From Kiritimatiellia bacterium (GTDB lineage: Bacteria; Verrucomicrobiota; Kiritimatiellia; RFP12; UBA1067), in assembly GCA_017479035.1 (NCBI GenBank), contig JAFVCR010000038.1, forward strand, positions 1-10,255: a stretch of DNA of 10,255 nucleotides, in the 5' to 3' direction. Both the position numbers and the translations under genes were made by a program. Within the stretch, counting starts at the first letter, position 1, and every line of letters starts with the position of its first letter. The notes under the pieces are model-generated. The model worked only from the letters and a program-made list of their open reading frames with translations, ran no database searches and was not told the origin of the DNA. Of this stretch, positions 1 to 7,071 are shown one piece after another.

Positions 1-225
1 CGCCTTGCATACATCCTCGACGCAATTGCGGATGCGGAAGGTATCGAAGTCTCCGACGATACCGTGAAGGAAACTATCGAAAAAATGATCGCCTCCGCCC
101 CCGCCGAAAAGCGTTCCGCCAGCGAAATAATCGGCGATCTTGGCAAATCCGGCAGACTCGAGGGCTTCCGCAGCCAAATCCGTGCGGAGAAGGCACTTGA
201 CCTCGCTGTTGAAAGCGCAAAATAA
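1..225 (+). CDS. tig: Trigger factor-like chaperone, C-terminal fragment (5' end outside window)
   Basis: The open frame enters from the left edge and ends at TAA 223-225, leaving 74 residues. The sequence is predicted to be almost entirely helical. Its pattern (IADAEGIEVSDDTVKETIEKM, then a GRLEGFRSQIRAEKALDLAVESA tail, shown here in two parts of one helical region) matches the end of the trigger factor C-terminal domain. In that family the tail typically reads as an acidic E-hE-V-(S/T)-D-(E/D)-h helix followed by an L-x-L-x-EKAL-D-hhh-E-x-A helix. Trigger factor is a ribosome-associated peptidyl-prolyl isomerase and chaperone that holds nascent chains; the ribosome-binding and PPIase parts lie outside the window. 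A strong hairpin follows, so the gene appears to end its transcription unit, and the common tig-clpP arrangement is not seen here. SurA-type chaperones share helical character and are the main alternative. Confidence 0.72.
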   Translation, partial: RLAYILDAIADAEGIEVSDDTVKETIEKMIASAPAEKRSASEIIGDLGKSGRLEGFRSQIRAEKALDLAVESAK

Positions 226-246
226 CAGGTCTTCGCGCCGTTTTGC

Positions 247-280
247 GCCAAAGGGAGCGGTTTTTGCCGCTCCCTTTGGC
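247..280 (+). terminator. Intrinsic terminator after the trigger factor gene
   Basis: A perfect 14-bp inverted repeat, GCCAAAGGGAGCGG and CCGCTCCCTTTGGC, is separated by a 6-base loop (TTTTTG) and followed by TTTC. It starts 22 bases after the stop codon at 225. The trailing T run is short (3), so termination may be partly factor-assisted, but the stem is long and GC-rich. On the opposite strand there is no T run after the stem, which favours action on the + strand. Confidence 0.8.
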
Positions 281-321
281 TTTCATGGGCGGGGCGATAA
301 GCAAAAAATGAATTTTACATC

Positions 322-350
322 TTGCTTTTTGGAAGAATTTATCGTATTAT
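322..350 (+). promoter_or_regulatory. Sigma70-like promoter for the coiled-coil/lipoprotein/rluA unit
   Basis: TTGCTT (322-327) and TATTAT (345-350) are separated by exactly 17 bases. The expected start of transcription is near 357, giving a leader of about 43 bases with GAGGA at 388-392. The site lies just after the upstream terminator. It also overlaps an in-frame upstream start codon at 322, which argues that translation begins at 400 instead. Confidence 0.65.
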
Positions 351-399
351 ATTGCCAGAGGCAAAAAGTCTCCAAGAACTTGAACCAGAGGAAGTCGAC

Positions 400-1554
400 A
401 TGAACAAGGCTTTGCACGCGTTGGTGTATGTGATCTTGATCCTTGCAGGAATGGCGTTGTATTATGAATACAACCTGTTCCAGAAGCGTTCGCTGTTGAG
501 CGACCGCAACCGCCAGCTTGAAGATGCAATCGTGTCTCTGGCAAAGACCTTCGAGGATACCGAGGCTCCTTCCAAGATGGCTCCCGCTATCGAAAAGGAC
601 ATCTCCCCCATCGAAGCCAAGGAAATCGACACTCCCGAAATGCAAAACCTCCTTGAAGGCTACGACATGAAGTTCGAGGAAGCAAACCTCGCAACCGTCA
701 ATCTCGACAAGCCTGAAGGCAATGCCCGCCGCATCCAGTTGCGCAACCACCTCTACCTCGAAAACGGTCTGCCCAAGGAGGATGCGGTGAACCCCGGCAA
801 GTTCATGACGACCGGCCCTGGCACGGCTGCCGAACTCATAGACGAGCTCGCAGGTCACGCCAAGAACCAGCTTGCACGCCTCAACAACACCCGTAGCGAA
901 CTTGCCGAAATGCACGCACGCCTCAAGAAACTCGCCGAAGACTACAACAAACTCCCTCCGCTTCTCCGCCAGGAAAAAATCACAGTGGAAGAGTTGAAGG
1001 AAAATATCGCCAAAGTGGAAGCGGAAAAGACTGAACTTGAAGGCCGCATCGCCAAACTCCAAAGCCAGATCGAAGACCTCAACGGCGAAGTCACTTCCCT
1101 CAAGGACGAAGTGCAGTCGAAGAGCGATGAAATCGAAACCGCCAAGGAAGAGGCCGACGAACAGCGCACCAAGGTGGAGCAGTTGATGAAGCGTGTCGTT
1201 GAACTCACACGCGATCGCAGCGGTTCTGCGCAAACCGTGGCAAACACCACCTCTGCTGCAACGCTTACGTTTGGCGACAAGGGCGTGGTTGCGCGGGTCG
1301 ACAACGAAATCTACACCGCCGTCCTCAAACTTGACGATGCCGCCCTCACTGAACTCATGGGTGCTGATCGTTCCAAGCCGCTTCCGCTGCTCGAACTCGC
1401 AGTAGCCCGCAAAGGTGCCGGCGGCGAGCGCGAGTATTTCGGGCGCATCCGGCTGCGCCAATATGTGCGCGACACAAACTATATCATTGCCGACATTCTT
1501 GAGGATTGGCAGCAAGGTCCATTGGAGCAGGGCGATGTCGTATTTGCTGAATAA
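400..1554 (+). CDS. Membrane-anchored coiled-coil protein of unknown function
   Basis: This 384-residue protein has one N-terminal membrane segment (about residues 4-22, ALHALVYVILILAGMALYY) with little before it, so the bulk probably faces the periplasm. Two long charged heptad-rich stretches follow (about 144-185 and 193-270), then a short Ser/Thr/Ala linker. The C-terminal compact domain (about 288-384) is rich in predicted beta strands, reading GDKGVVARVD...VLKL...ELAVARKG...GRIRLRQYV...ADILEDW...GDVVFAE. The pattern 'value, property, reference to imprinting of GD-V near the end' resembles small beta-barrel domains found at the end of similar coiled-coil proteins in PVC bacteria; this likeness is from memory, and no function is known to me. 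The ATG at 400 is chosen because GAGGA (388-392) sits 7 bases upstream and the promoter covers the earlier start at 322. The 3' end overlaps the lipoprotein gene by 20 bases, which suggests that the two are made together and may act together in the envelope. Confidence 0.85.
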   Translation: MNKALHALVYVILILAGMALYYEYNLFQKRSLLSDRNRQLEDAIVSLAKTFEDTEAPSKMAPAIEKDISPIEAKEIDTPEMQNLLEGYDMKFEEANLATVNLDKPEGNARRIQLRNHLYLENGLPKEDAVNPGKFMTTGPGTAAELIDELAGHAKNQLARLNNTRSELAEMHARLKKLAEDYNKLPPLLRQEKITVEELKENIAKVEAEKTELEGRIAKLQSQIEDLNGEVTSLKDEVQSKSDEIETAKEEADEQRTKVEQLMKRVVELTRDRSGSAQTVANTTSAATLTFGDKGVVARVDNEIYTAVLKLDDAALTELMGADRSKPLPLLELAVARKGAGGEREYFGRIRLRQYVRDTNYIIADILEDWQQGPLEQGDVVFAE

Positions 1555-1708
1555 CAAACTACCTCTTCTGCTCGCGGTTGCGGCGATGGCATTCCTCGCA
1601 GGATGCATCGCCGATACGCCCGAAGATTCCGATCTGCCGTGGTCGCAGAACAAAGGCTGGGAAGGTATGGTGCCTTTGCCGGCGGGGGCTCTGAACCAGT
1701 ATGATTGA
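1535..1708 (+). CDS. Small lipoprotein (57 aa)
   Basis: The start at 1535 lies inside the end of the preceding gene, with GGAG (1524-1527) 7 bases before it. The precursor has a short N-region (MSYLLNNK), a hydrophobic core (LPLLLAVAAMAF) and a clear lipobox LAGC with Cys24, so it should be cleaved by signal peptidase II and lipidated. The mature peptide is only 34 residues, acidic at first (ADTPEDSD) and then carrying LPWSQNKGWEGMVPLP. Very short lipoproteins with a D-x-PW...WEG motif are, as I recall, common in Verrucomicrobia/Lentisphaerae-type genomes; their role is unknown to me. A frame-compatible ATG at 1415 would bury the signal peptide and is rejected. The residue after the Cys is Ile rather than Asp, which by the E. 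coli rule would favour outer-membrane sorting. The 3' end overlaps the pseudouridine synthase gene by 8 bases. Confidence 0.85.
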   Translation: MSYLLNNKLPLLLAVAAMAFLAGCIADTPEDSDLPWSQNKGWEGMVPLPAGALNQYD

Positions 1709-2639
1709 GCGAGCGCAGAGAATCATCGAACAGGGCGGCGTCCGGCTGGATGCCGCCCTTCTCATGATGTTTCCATCCTCGACGCGTGCGTTCTGCCGCA
1801 AGGCCTGTGCGGACGGCAAAATACTGGTTAACTCGCGTACTGCCACCAAGGGCATGAAACTCCATGAGGGAGATGTTGTGGAAGTTGTTGCGCTCGCAGA
1901 AAAGGCGGACAATCGCGTGGCGGCGAATGCGTCCGTTGCAGTGGATTGCATATTCGAGGATGCCGCACTTCTTGCGTTCGACAAACCTTCCGGCCAAGCC
2001 GTGCAACCGCTTTCGCGGCACGAGAGCGAAACTCTCCTCAACGGCATTGCGGCTCGATGGCCGGAATGCGTGGATGTCGGCGAACGCGATGTGCCGTTGA
2101 TGGCAGGAGCCTGCCACAGAATCGATGCCGGCACGAGCGGGCTTGTGCTGGTGGCGAGGAGGCAGGACGCATTCGAGAATCTGCGCGGCCAATTTGCACG
2201 GCACGAGGTGGAAAAAACATATCTCGCGCTAGTGGAAGGCCGCATCACTGCAGGTGGCACGCTGGAGGGCGAACTGGCGCACGATCCGTTGCTTGCATAT
2301 TGCAAAATGATCGACCCTCGCCGTGCCCGCGCACCCCTGCGTGAAAAACCCATGTTCGCAAGGACGCGTTTCGTCCCCATAGCATGGACGCAAGAAGGTG
2401 CAGAGGACAGAACCCTCCTTGAGGTGACAATTTTCACTGGTGTAACGCATCAAATACGCGCACAACTGGCAATGGCCGGCATGCATATTGTAAACGATCG
2501 CCTCTATGGTGCGTTCGCGGTGGAGGATTTCACGGGGCATGCACTCCATTCGCTCGCGGCAAAATTTACGCATCCGCTAGCTGGAACTCCTTGCGAGATC
2601 CGCACGCCATATCCCGCGTGGGCGCATATTCCACGCTGA
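1701..2639 (+). CDS. RluA-family pseudouridine synthase
   Basis: The 312-residue protein should convert specific uridines in rRNA or tRNA to pseudouridine. An S4-like RNA-binding segment spans about residues 14-62 (VRLDAALLMMFPSSTRAFCRKACADGKILVN... GDVVEV; here given as an outline). The catalytic domain follows from about residue 82. It carries the family signature HRIDAGTSGL with catalytic Asp142, and TGVTHQIRAQLA (246-257), where the family usually has TGRTHQIR; the Arg to Val change at 248 is mild. FDKPSGQAVQP (93-103) is the typical first motif. The set of motifs identifies the RluA family but not the target site (RluC, RluD and TruC-like members share them). The start codon overlaps the lipoprotein stop by 8 bases (ATGATTGA), with only a distant G-rich stretch (1681-1687) as ribosome binding site, so translation is probably coupled to the lipoprotein. 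Confidence 0.92.
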   Translation: MIERAQRIIEQGGVRLDAALLMMFPSSTRAFCRKACADGKILVNSRTATKGMKLHEGDVVEVVALAEKADNRVAANASVAVDCIFEDAALLAFDKPSGQAVQPLSRHESETLLNGIAARWPECVDVGERDVPLMAGACHRIDAGTSGLVLVARRQDAFENLRGQFARHEVEKTYLALVEGRITAGGTLEGELAHDPLLAYCKMIDPRRARAPLREKPMFARTRFVPIAWTQEGAEDRTLLEVTIFTGVTHQIRAQLAMAGMHIVNDRLYGAFAVEDFTGHALHSLAAKFTHPLAGTPCEIRTPYPAWAHIPR

Positions 2640-2658
2640 TGCCTGGATACGGGAAGAC

Positions 2659-5331
2659 TCAAAATCCGTAATGGTGCGAAAATTGCGTGGCTGGTGCCAC
2701 ATCGGGGCGTGATGGGTTTGTGCGTGTACGCAAGAGCCGGAAAGATCCTTCCAATGCAATATCCCTGCCACGTGCAAGCGCGGTGGGCGCAACTGCTTTC
2801 CCGCCGAAACCTGATACATGGTTGCACTCGGTAAGGAAGACCGTGCCATCGATGCAATCGAATGAAACACGATGTGTTCCCGACACAAGCGCGAATGCCT
2901 CATCGCCGTGGTTGGCGGTTGCTGCAGCCCAAGCGACATTTGCACGCGACCCTTGCAAACGGTAATCGTCTTTATGCATGGTCCATTCGCCGAATGTGCA
3001 CATTTTTGAACGCTCCGGAACTGATGCGAGAATGCCGTCGCCAATCCAATCGATGCGATCAGCCTCTCGTGGCGCGGCTATTGCAAGGCCAAGTTCAAGA
3101 TACTGCGCATCGGCTGCTTTTTTATCCGGCGCAAGCGAGTAGGTAACAACCCCGTCAGAAGCACTCTTTATCCATCCCGTCCATTCACCGCCCTCGGCAA
3201 GTGTATATTTAACCTGCCATGAAGCAGCATCGCCGTCCTGCTCCACGGCGAGAATTTCTGGCGAGAGCAGGAATGGCTGATGCCAATATGGTTTACGTTT
3301 GCGGAAATTCTGTATCTGCTGATTCAGGCCAAGTCTGCGGCCGACACGTAGCGCAGGCGGCGCGGAAAGTGCAACGCCAATGCCGCCTGGCGGAGGGACG
3401 GAGGAGAGGCGGATGGACTTTTCTGCGTCAGACTCTAAAGGTGCGCCAGTGTATAGAGTTTTCACCAGCCAGTAGGCATCTTTAGGCGTGCCATCGCCAT
3501 AAACTATGCCGTCCGTGCCGCGATCGCCCCAAGAGTCCAGCAACTCGCACGGAGAGATGTAATTGCCGTTGAGCCCGGCGGGCATGTTGCGGATTTTATC
3601 GCGGTTGGCGTAGTCGGGTTTTGTGGTGAGTTCAACCATGTCGGCGGGATCGTGCAGTATGCATTGGTCATGCCAAAGCCAGATGGTGCCGCCGCTCCAT
3701 GAATCACGATGCGAATCCATGCGGGCGAACGAACGTTCAAAATCATTGAAGCCATTGCCGCATGAGTGTGCGTATTCCGTTTGGACGATAGGCTTGGTTG
3801 TTCGCTGTTCCGCATCCTCCATGCGGTCGAGCGAAAGATAGTGCCCTGCGTTTATATCAACGTCCAGTTCTGGATGTGCTATCGTATCCTGGAATTGCGA
3901 AGAACCTATCTGCGGCAGTGCGCGAGGGCGGGTGGGGTCTTTCGTTTTGGCATAGGCTAGCACATCTTCGGTGTTGGGTTTGAAGGAGTTTTCATTGCCA
4001 AACGTCCAGAAAAGAACGCTTGCCCGATTCTTGTCGCGCCGGATGGTTGCCTCGGTGCGGGCGATGAGCTCGTCTTTGAAAGCGCGATTCTTGAGCATCA
4101 TCGAGCCGCGTGAACCGAATGGCACCTCATCAATCACGTAGAATCCCATCTCGTCAGCAAGTTCCATAAAGTCCGGCGCAAAAGGATAGTGGGCGGTGCG
4201 AATCGTGTTTATACCCGCCTTTTTCATCAACTGCATTGCTTTGCGGCGCTCTTCTTTTGGCAGATAGCGCCCATATACAGGATCCGTCTCGTTCCAGCAA
4301 ACGCCCTTAAGAAATTCTTTTTTGCCGTTCACGAGAATATCCTTGCCGTCTATCGCAACCGTCTTGAAACCGATTTTCTCCACAATGCGCTGCACCTTGC
4401 CGCCATCGCCGTCTACAAGCGTTACCGCCATGTCGTAGAGATATGGATTCTCGGGCGACCATAGTTGCACGCCGGCGACTTCCCCTTCCATCTCGAATGC
4501 GTTTTGCCCTGATGCATCACGCACGAAATCGAGGACATGATTGTCGTTGTCGTCGGTGAACGAGACGTATATCTTTTTCACCGTGCTTGCGGCATCGCCG
4601 AATTTGCCCAATTCCACTTTTACGAAAACCTTGTCGCCGTAACGCACGGTCACGTCCTCTATGTAAGTGTCCGGCACGGCGAAGAGTTGCACGCTTCGCT
4701 GTATGCCCGCGATGCAGAAACAGTCGTTCGTATCAAACAACCATGCGTGCGAACGCGTCAGCACCTTTACCGCGATCGTATTGTAGCCAGATGGCATCAG
4801 GTATGGAGTGATGTCCCATTGCGCCAGATTGTATGCGCTGCCCCACTCGCCCACCTTGTACCCGTTTACAAAAACCTCGTACCCGAACAGCACTCCATCG
4901 AAACGCAGTATCACATGCTTGCCGTGCCAACGCGTGGGAATCTTGAATTTGCGCACGTAAAAGCCCGCCATCTCTTCTATCTGGTTGCCGTATTTCGGCC
5001 GTTTGAAACCTTGCGTTTCCCAATTGCCGGGCACATCGATCACGTCCCATTCGCGCGTGTCGTAACCGGGCTGTTCCCACCCGGCGATTTCCGGAGGCGT
5101 GGCCAGAGAGCGTGCGAGTTTGAACGCCCATGTTCCGTCAAGCGATATGGTTTGGAACTTGTCGCGCACGGGATATATATGCCTCATGCCTGTGAAATCC
5201 GCCGCAGGCAAATGCGCGACAGCCGCTCCCTGCACCGCACCTGCGGTGTCCTCCATGCCCTCTTCCCACTGCGCTGCGGCAATGCAGCATGCATAGGCTA
5301 CGGCCATTGTCAGTATAGAAGTCTTCCTCAT
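2659..5331 (-). CDS. Secreted GH2 beta-galactosidase-like glycoside hydrolase
   Basis: This 890-residue enzyme probably releases beta-linked sugars, most likely galactose, outside the cytoplasm. A signal peptide is evident (MRKTSILTMAVAYACCIAAA, cleavage near residue 20). The domains run in the usual GH2 order: jelly-roll sugar-binding domain (about 45-220, with FDGVLFGYEVFVNG), Ig-like domain (about 221-325), TIM barrel (about 328-630), then a second Ig-like and a LacZ-type C-terminal domain (about 690-870, WIGDG...VPERSKMCTFGEW). In the barrel, FWTFGNENSF gives acid/base Glu447 and QTEYAHSCGN gives nucleophile Glu519, 72 residues apart against 76 in E. coli LacZ (Glu461, Glu537). GGTIWLWHDQ (547-556) matches the GG-x-x-W-x-W-x-DQ motif of LacZ-type enzymes. 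The Met at 5331 is preferred over one 7 codons upstream because GGAG (5338-5341 on this strand) lies 6 bases before it. Other GH2 activities cannot be excluded. The gene converges on rluA with a 19-base gap. Confidence 0.92.
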   Translation of the reverse strand: MRKTSILTMAVAYACCIAAAQWEEGMEDTAGAVQGAAVAHLPAADFTGMRHIYPVRDKFQTISLDGTWAFKLARSLATPPEIAGWEQPGYDTREWDVIDVPGNWETQGFKRPKYGNQIEEMAGFYVRKFKIPTRWHGKHVILRFDGVLFGYEVFVNGYKVGEWGSAYNLAQWDITPYLMPSGYNTIAVKVLTRSHAWLFDTNDCFCIAGIQRSVQLFAVPDTYIEDVTVRYGDKVFVKVELGKFGDAASTVKKIYVSFTDDNDNHVLDFVRDASGQNAFEMEGEVAGVQLWSPENPYLYDMAVTLVDGDGGKVQRIVEKIGFKTVAIDGKDILVNGKKEFLKGVCWNETDPVYGRYLPKEERRKAMQLMKKAGINTIRTAHYPFAPDFMELADEMGFYVIDEVPFGSRGSMMLKNRAFKDELIARTEATIRRDKNRASVLFWTFGNENSFKPNTEDVLAYAKTKDPTRPRALPQIGSSQFQDTIAHPELDVDINAGHYLSLDRMEDAEQRTTKPIVQTEYAHSCGNGFNDFERSFARMDSHRDSWSGGTIWLWHDQCILHDPADMVELTTKPDYANRDKIRNMPAGLNGNYISPCELLDSWGDRGTDGIVYGDGTPKDAYWLVKTLYTGAPLESDAEKSIRLSSVPPPGGIGVALSAPPALRVGRRLGLNQQIQNFRKRKPYWHQPFLLSPEILAVEQDGDAASWQVKYTLAEGGEWTGWIKSASDGVVTYSLAPDKKAADAQYLELGLAIAAPREADRIDWIGDGILASVPERSKMCTFGEWTMHKDDYRLQGSRANVAWAAATANHGDEAFALVSGTHRVSFDCIDGTVFLTECNHVSGFGGKAVAPTALARGRDIALEGSFRLLRTRTNPSRPDVAPATQFSHHYGF

Positions 5332-5354
5332 CGCACACTCCAGATTTTGCAACC

Positions 5355-5383
5355 ATTATAGCGAATGTCCGCCAAGCCTGCAA
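5355..5383 (-). promoter_or_regulatory. Sigma70 promoter for the GH2 gene
   Basis: Read on the minus strand, TTGCAG (5383-5378) and a perfect TATAAT (5360-5355) are separated by 17 bases. Transcription should begin near 5348, giving a leader of about 17 bases that contains the GGAG at 5341-5338. The region upstream on this strand is AT-rich. No obvious operator repeat was found, although TTTGCAAA at 5392-5399 is a short palindrome between the two divergent promoters. Confidence 0.75.
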
Positions 5384-5404
5384 TGGTATTATTTGCAAAC
5401 TTGC

Positions 5405-5433
5405 TTGTAATTTCCGTGGCATTATGCTAGAAT
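5405..5433 (+). promoter_or_regulatory. Extended -10 promoter for the transglycosylase-like gene
   Basis: TGC directly before TAGAAT (5425-5433) forms an extended -10 element, with TTGTAA (5405-5410) 17 bases upstream as a weak -35. The predicted start of transcription is near 5440, against the ATG at 5442. An alternative pairing, TTGCTT (5401-5406) with TATGCT (5423-5428) at 16 bases, would start near 5435. Either way almost no leader is left. Confidence 0.5.
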
Positions 5434-5441
5434 CGAAAACG

Positions 5442-6581
5442 ATGAGAGTTGGTATTTGCATTCTAGCCGCTTCAATCGCGTATGGCACGATTCATGCCGC
5501 ACAGCCGGCTCCGCAGAGTCTTGGCGGTGCGGTAGCGGAAATTTTCGACAATATTTCCGCAAGCGACATCAAAGCGATTGCAGACGGCGCGGCGCGGGCA
5601 CTCGGGTCGCTGAATCTCAAATCCGTCACGGGCGACGGGTTGCAGTTTTCATTCGATCTCGCGGATGCGGATGTGGACGCATTCTTTACCTCGCTCGCGG
5701 ACATTGTGAAGATCGTGCAGAATGCCTCGGCGCGCGAACAGGAATACCGGCGCAAACTTGCACGCGACGGATATGCAGAACTGCCGCTCTCCACCGCCGC
5801 ATGCCGGTTTGAAATCTCCATAGGCGCGACGCGGTTGAAATTCGATAAATGGGGTGAACTTTTCATCGACCGCCGCTTCCTCACTTCCGGCGAAAAGGAA
5901 CGCCTCCGCCGCACTGAAAATCTGTACAGAAAAATCATGGATGGATCGCCGCAAGTGCGCAAATCCGGCGAAAAAATACTGTCGCGCGCAGAGGCAGAGA
6001 AAGGCCTCGCCGTGCCTGTATTCCGCGGCTTCGAGGACGACCGCTACCAAAAGCACGACAAGTTGATCGCCGCAATTGCAAAGGCGTTCAATGCAGACAA
6101 GGCTAAATGGATAGGAGGCACTGCGGAGCAGGCCGCAAAGGTTCCGGATCTGACCCCCGCCATCGTGAAGGCGCAGATGATCGAAGAAACCGGCGGCGGT
6201 GGTGCGGTCAGCCGCGCCGCATGGGAGTGCGATCCAATGCAGGTGAACGTTCCAGGAGATTGGGACGACTCAAAGGCTCTCATAGGGCTAGTCAAACCCG
6301 CAAAGCGCAACGAGGGAACATTGAAGCGCAATCTGTGCGCAGGCGTGCAATGGCTCTCCCGCAAAGGATTCGGCGTTTCCGGCAAACCGGCGCGAGTGCG
6401 CAATGCAGGCTTCTTCGATGGTTGGCAGGTTGCGCTGCGCCGCTACAATGCACGGCGGGTAAAAACGGCAGACGGCAGATTTTTTGATGAAGCGTACGCC
6501 GAGAAAATCCTCCGCCGCGCTTCCAATCCAGACGAGTTCGTTCCCATAGAGGTACGCACTGCGGCTCCGGCGAAAAAATAA
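5442..6581 (+). CDS. Secreted protein with a lytic transglycosylase/lysozyme-like C-terminal domain
   Basis: The 379-residue protein starts with a signal peptide (MRVGICILAASIAYGTIHAA, cleavage near residue 20). The N-terminal half (about 30-190) is mostly charged and helical, with a predicted coiled region near 84-108; I do not recognise it. The C-terminal half looks like an SLT/lysozyme fold. AQMIEETGG carries a candidate catalytic Glu249 in the position of the family's E-S, DPMQVNVPGDW (264-274) resembles the MQ(L/V)xP motif, NLCAGVQWLSRKG (297-309) the N-x-x-G-x-x-(Y/W)-L helix, and WQVALRRYNA (328-337) the W-x-x-A-L-x-x-YNA helix. This suggests cleavage of peptidoglycan glycan strands in the periplasm or outside. 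The start at 5442 is preferred to an ATG at 5424 (inside the promoter). There is no Shine-Dalgarno sequence before either start, so it may be a leaderless transcript. The repeat protein gene follows after 52 bases and is probably cotranscribed. Confidence 0.75.
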   Translation: MRVGICILAASIAYGTIHAAQPAPQSLGGAVAEIFDNISASDIKAIADGAARALGSLNLKSVTGDGLQFSFDLADADVDAFFTSLADIVKIVQNASAREQEYRRKLARDGYAELPLSTAACRFEISIGATRLKFDKWGELFIDRRFLTSGEKERLRRTENLYRKIMDGSPQVRKSGEKILSRAEAEKGLAVPVFRGFEDDRYQKHDKLIAAIAKAFNADKAKWIGGTAEQAAKVPDLTPAIVKAQMIEETGGGGAVSRAAWECDPMQVNVPGDWDDSKALIGLVKPAKRNEGTLKRNLCAGVQWLSRKGFGVSGKPARVRNAGFFDGWQVALRRYNARRVKTADGRFFDEAYAEKILRRASNPDEFVPIEVRTAAPAKK

Positions 6582-6633
6582 GTTTAGTGTTTCAGTCTGC
6601 AAATGGTGAACCAAACAGGATGGAGGTTTGCAA

Positions 6634-7062
6634 ATGAATAAAATCACAATGGCTAGAATCGCAGCGGTGCTTGTCGCAAGCACCGTAGTTGCCGAAAGCG
6701 AAATCTATCGCGATGCTATGGGCAGGAACAAGGGAAGTGCGCAAACCGATTCCTACGGCAAGACCACATATCGCGATGCAATGGGTCGCCAGCAGGGAAC
6801 GGCACAAACCGATTCCTACGGCAAAACCACTTTCCGCGATGCAATGGGGCGTCAGCAAGGAACGGCACAGACCGATTCCTACGGCAAGACCACTTACCGC
6901 GATGCACAAGGGCGTGTAGTTATGACCTCCACGACCGACTCCTACGGCAAAACCACATACCGCGATGCGATGGGGCGCATACAGGGCACCTCCACAACCG
7001 ACTCCTACGGTAGAACCACTTACCGCGACGCGCAAGGGCGCATACAGGGCACGAAAAAATAA
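6634..7062 (+). CDS. Secreted tandem-repeat protein, function unknown
   Basis: The start at ATG 6634 is fixed by GGAGG (6622-6626) 7 bases upstream. The 142-residue product has a signal peptide (MNKITMARIAAVLVASTVVA, cleavage near residue 20). The rest is five complete 21-residue repeats and one partial, beginning at Tyr25. Each unit has the form (Y/F)RDA(M/Q)GR, then five to six variable residues, then TDSYG(K/R)TT. Two half motifs of the shape x-D-(A/S)-x-G-(K/R) occur per unit at alternating spacings of 12 and 9 residues, so 11 such turns run through the protein. Short polar strands joined by Asp-x-x-Gly turns suggest a beta-sheet repeat fold (solenoid, propeller-like or fibre-forming); this is inference. 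RDxxGRxxG-type repeats occur in other secreted bacterial proteins, but I cannot assign a named family. It lies 52 bases after the transglycosylase-like gene with no clear promoter of its own, and ends 9 bases before a converging gene. Confidence 0.85.
   Translation: MNKITMARIAAVLVASTVVAESEIYRDAMGRNKGSAQTDSYGKTTYRDAMGRQQGTAQTDSYGKTTFRDAMGRQQGTAQTDSYGKTTYRDAQGRVVMTSTTDSYGKTTYRDAMGRIQGTSTTDSYGRTTYRDAQGRIQGTKK
6706..7059 (+). repeat. 63-bp in-frame tandem repeat (5 full copies plus 39 bases)
   Basis: The coding sequence of the repeat protein consists of 63-base units starting at 6706, 6769, 6832, 6895 and 6958, with a 39-base partial unit at 7021. Copies 2 and 3 are nearly identical at the base level, while copies 4 and 5 share a different middle segment (ACCTCCACxACCGACTCC). 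The third-position differences within TDSYGKTT show that the copies have begun to diverge under constraint on the protein. Confidence 0.95.
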
Positions 7063-7071
7063 TGATCCGCA

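Noticed and set aside
283..1653. A 456-codon open frame on the minus strand
   Set aside because: It is the antisense shadow of the coiled-coil gene, rich in Phe, Val, His and Leu as expected from reverse reading of GAA/AAG-rich codons, and lacks a ribosome binding site or recognisable motif.
1559..2437. A 292-codon open frame on the minus strand
   Set aside because: It is antisense to the lipoprotein and the pseudouridine synthase, whose motifs are clear; composition is Ser/Arg/Ala-biased.
2640..2658. Bidirectional terminator between the converging rluA and GH2 genes
   Set aside because: The 19-base gap and its flanks show no stable inverted repeat or T run.
4537..5361. A 274-codon open frame on the plus strand
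   Set aside because: It is antisense to the N-terminal domains of the GH2 enzyme and runs through that gene's start and ribosome binding site; no family motif is visible.
6706..7059. CRISPR-like array
   Set aside because: The repeats are contiguous 63-base units without unique spacers, stay in frame, and encode a secreted protein with a signal peptide and ribosome binding site.
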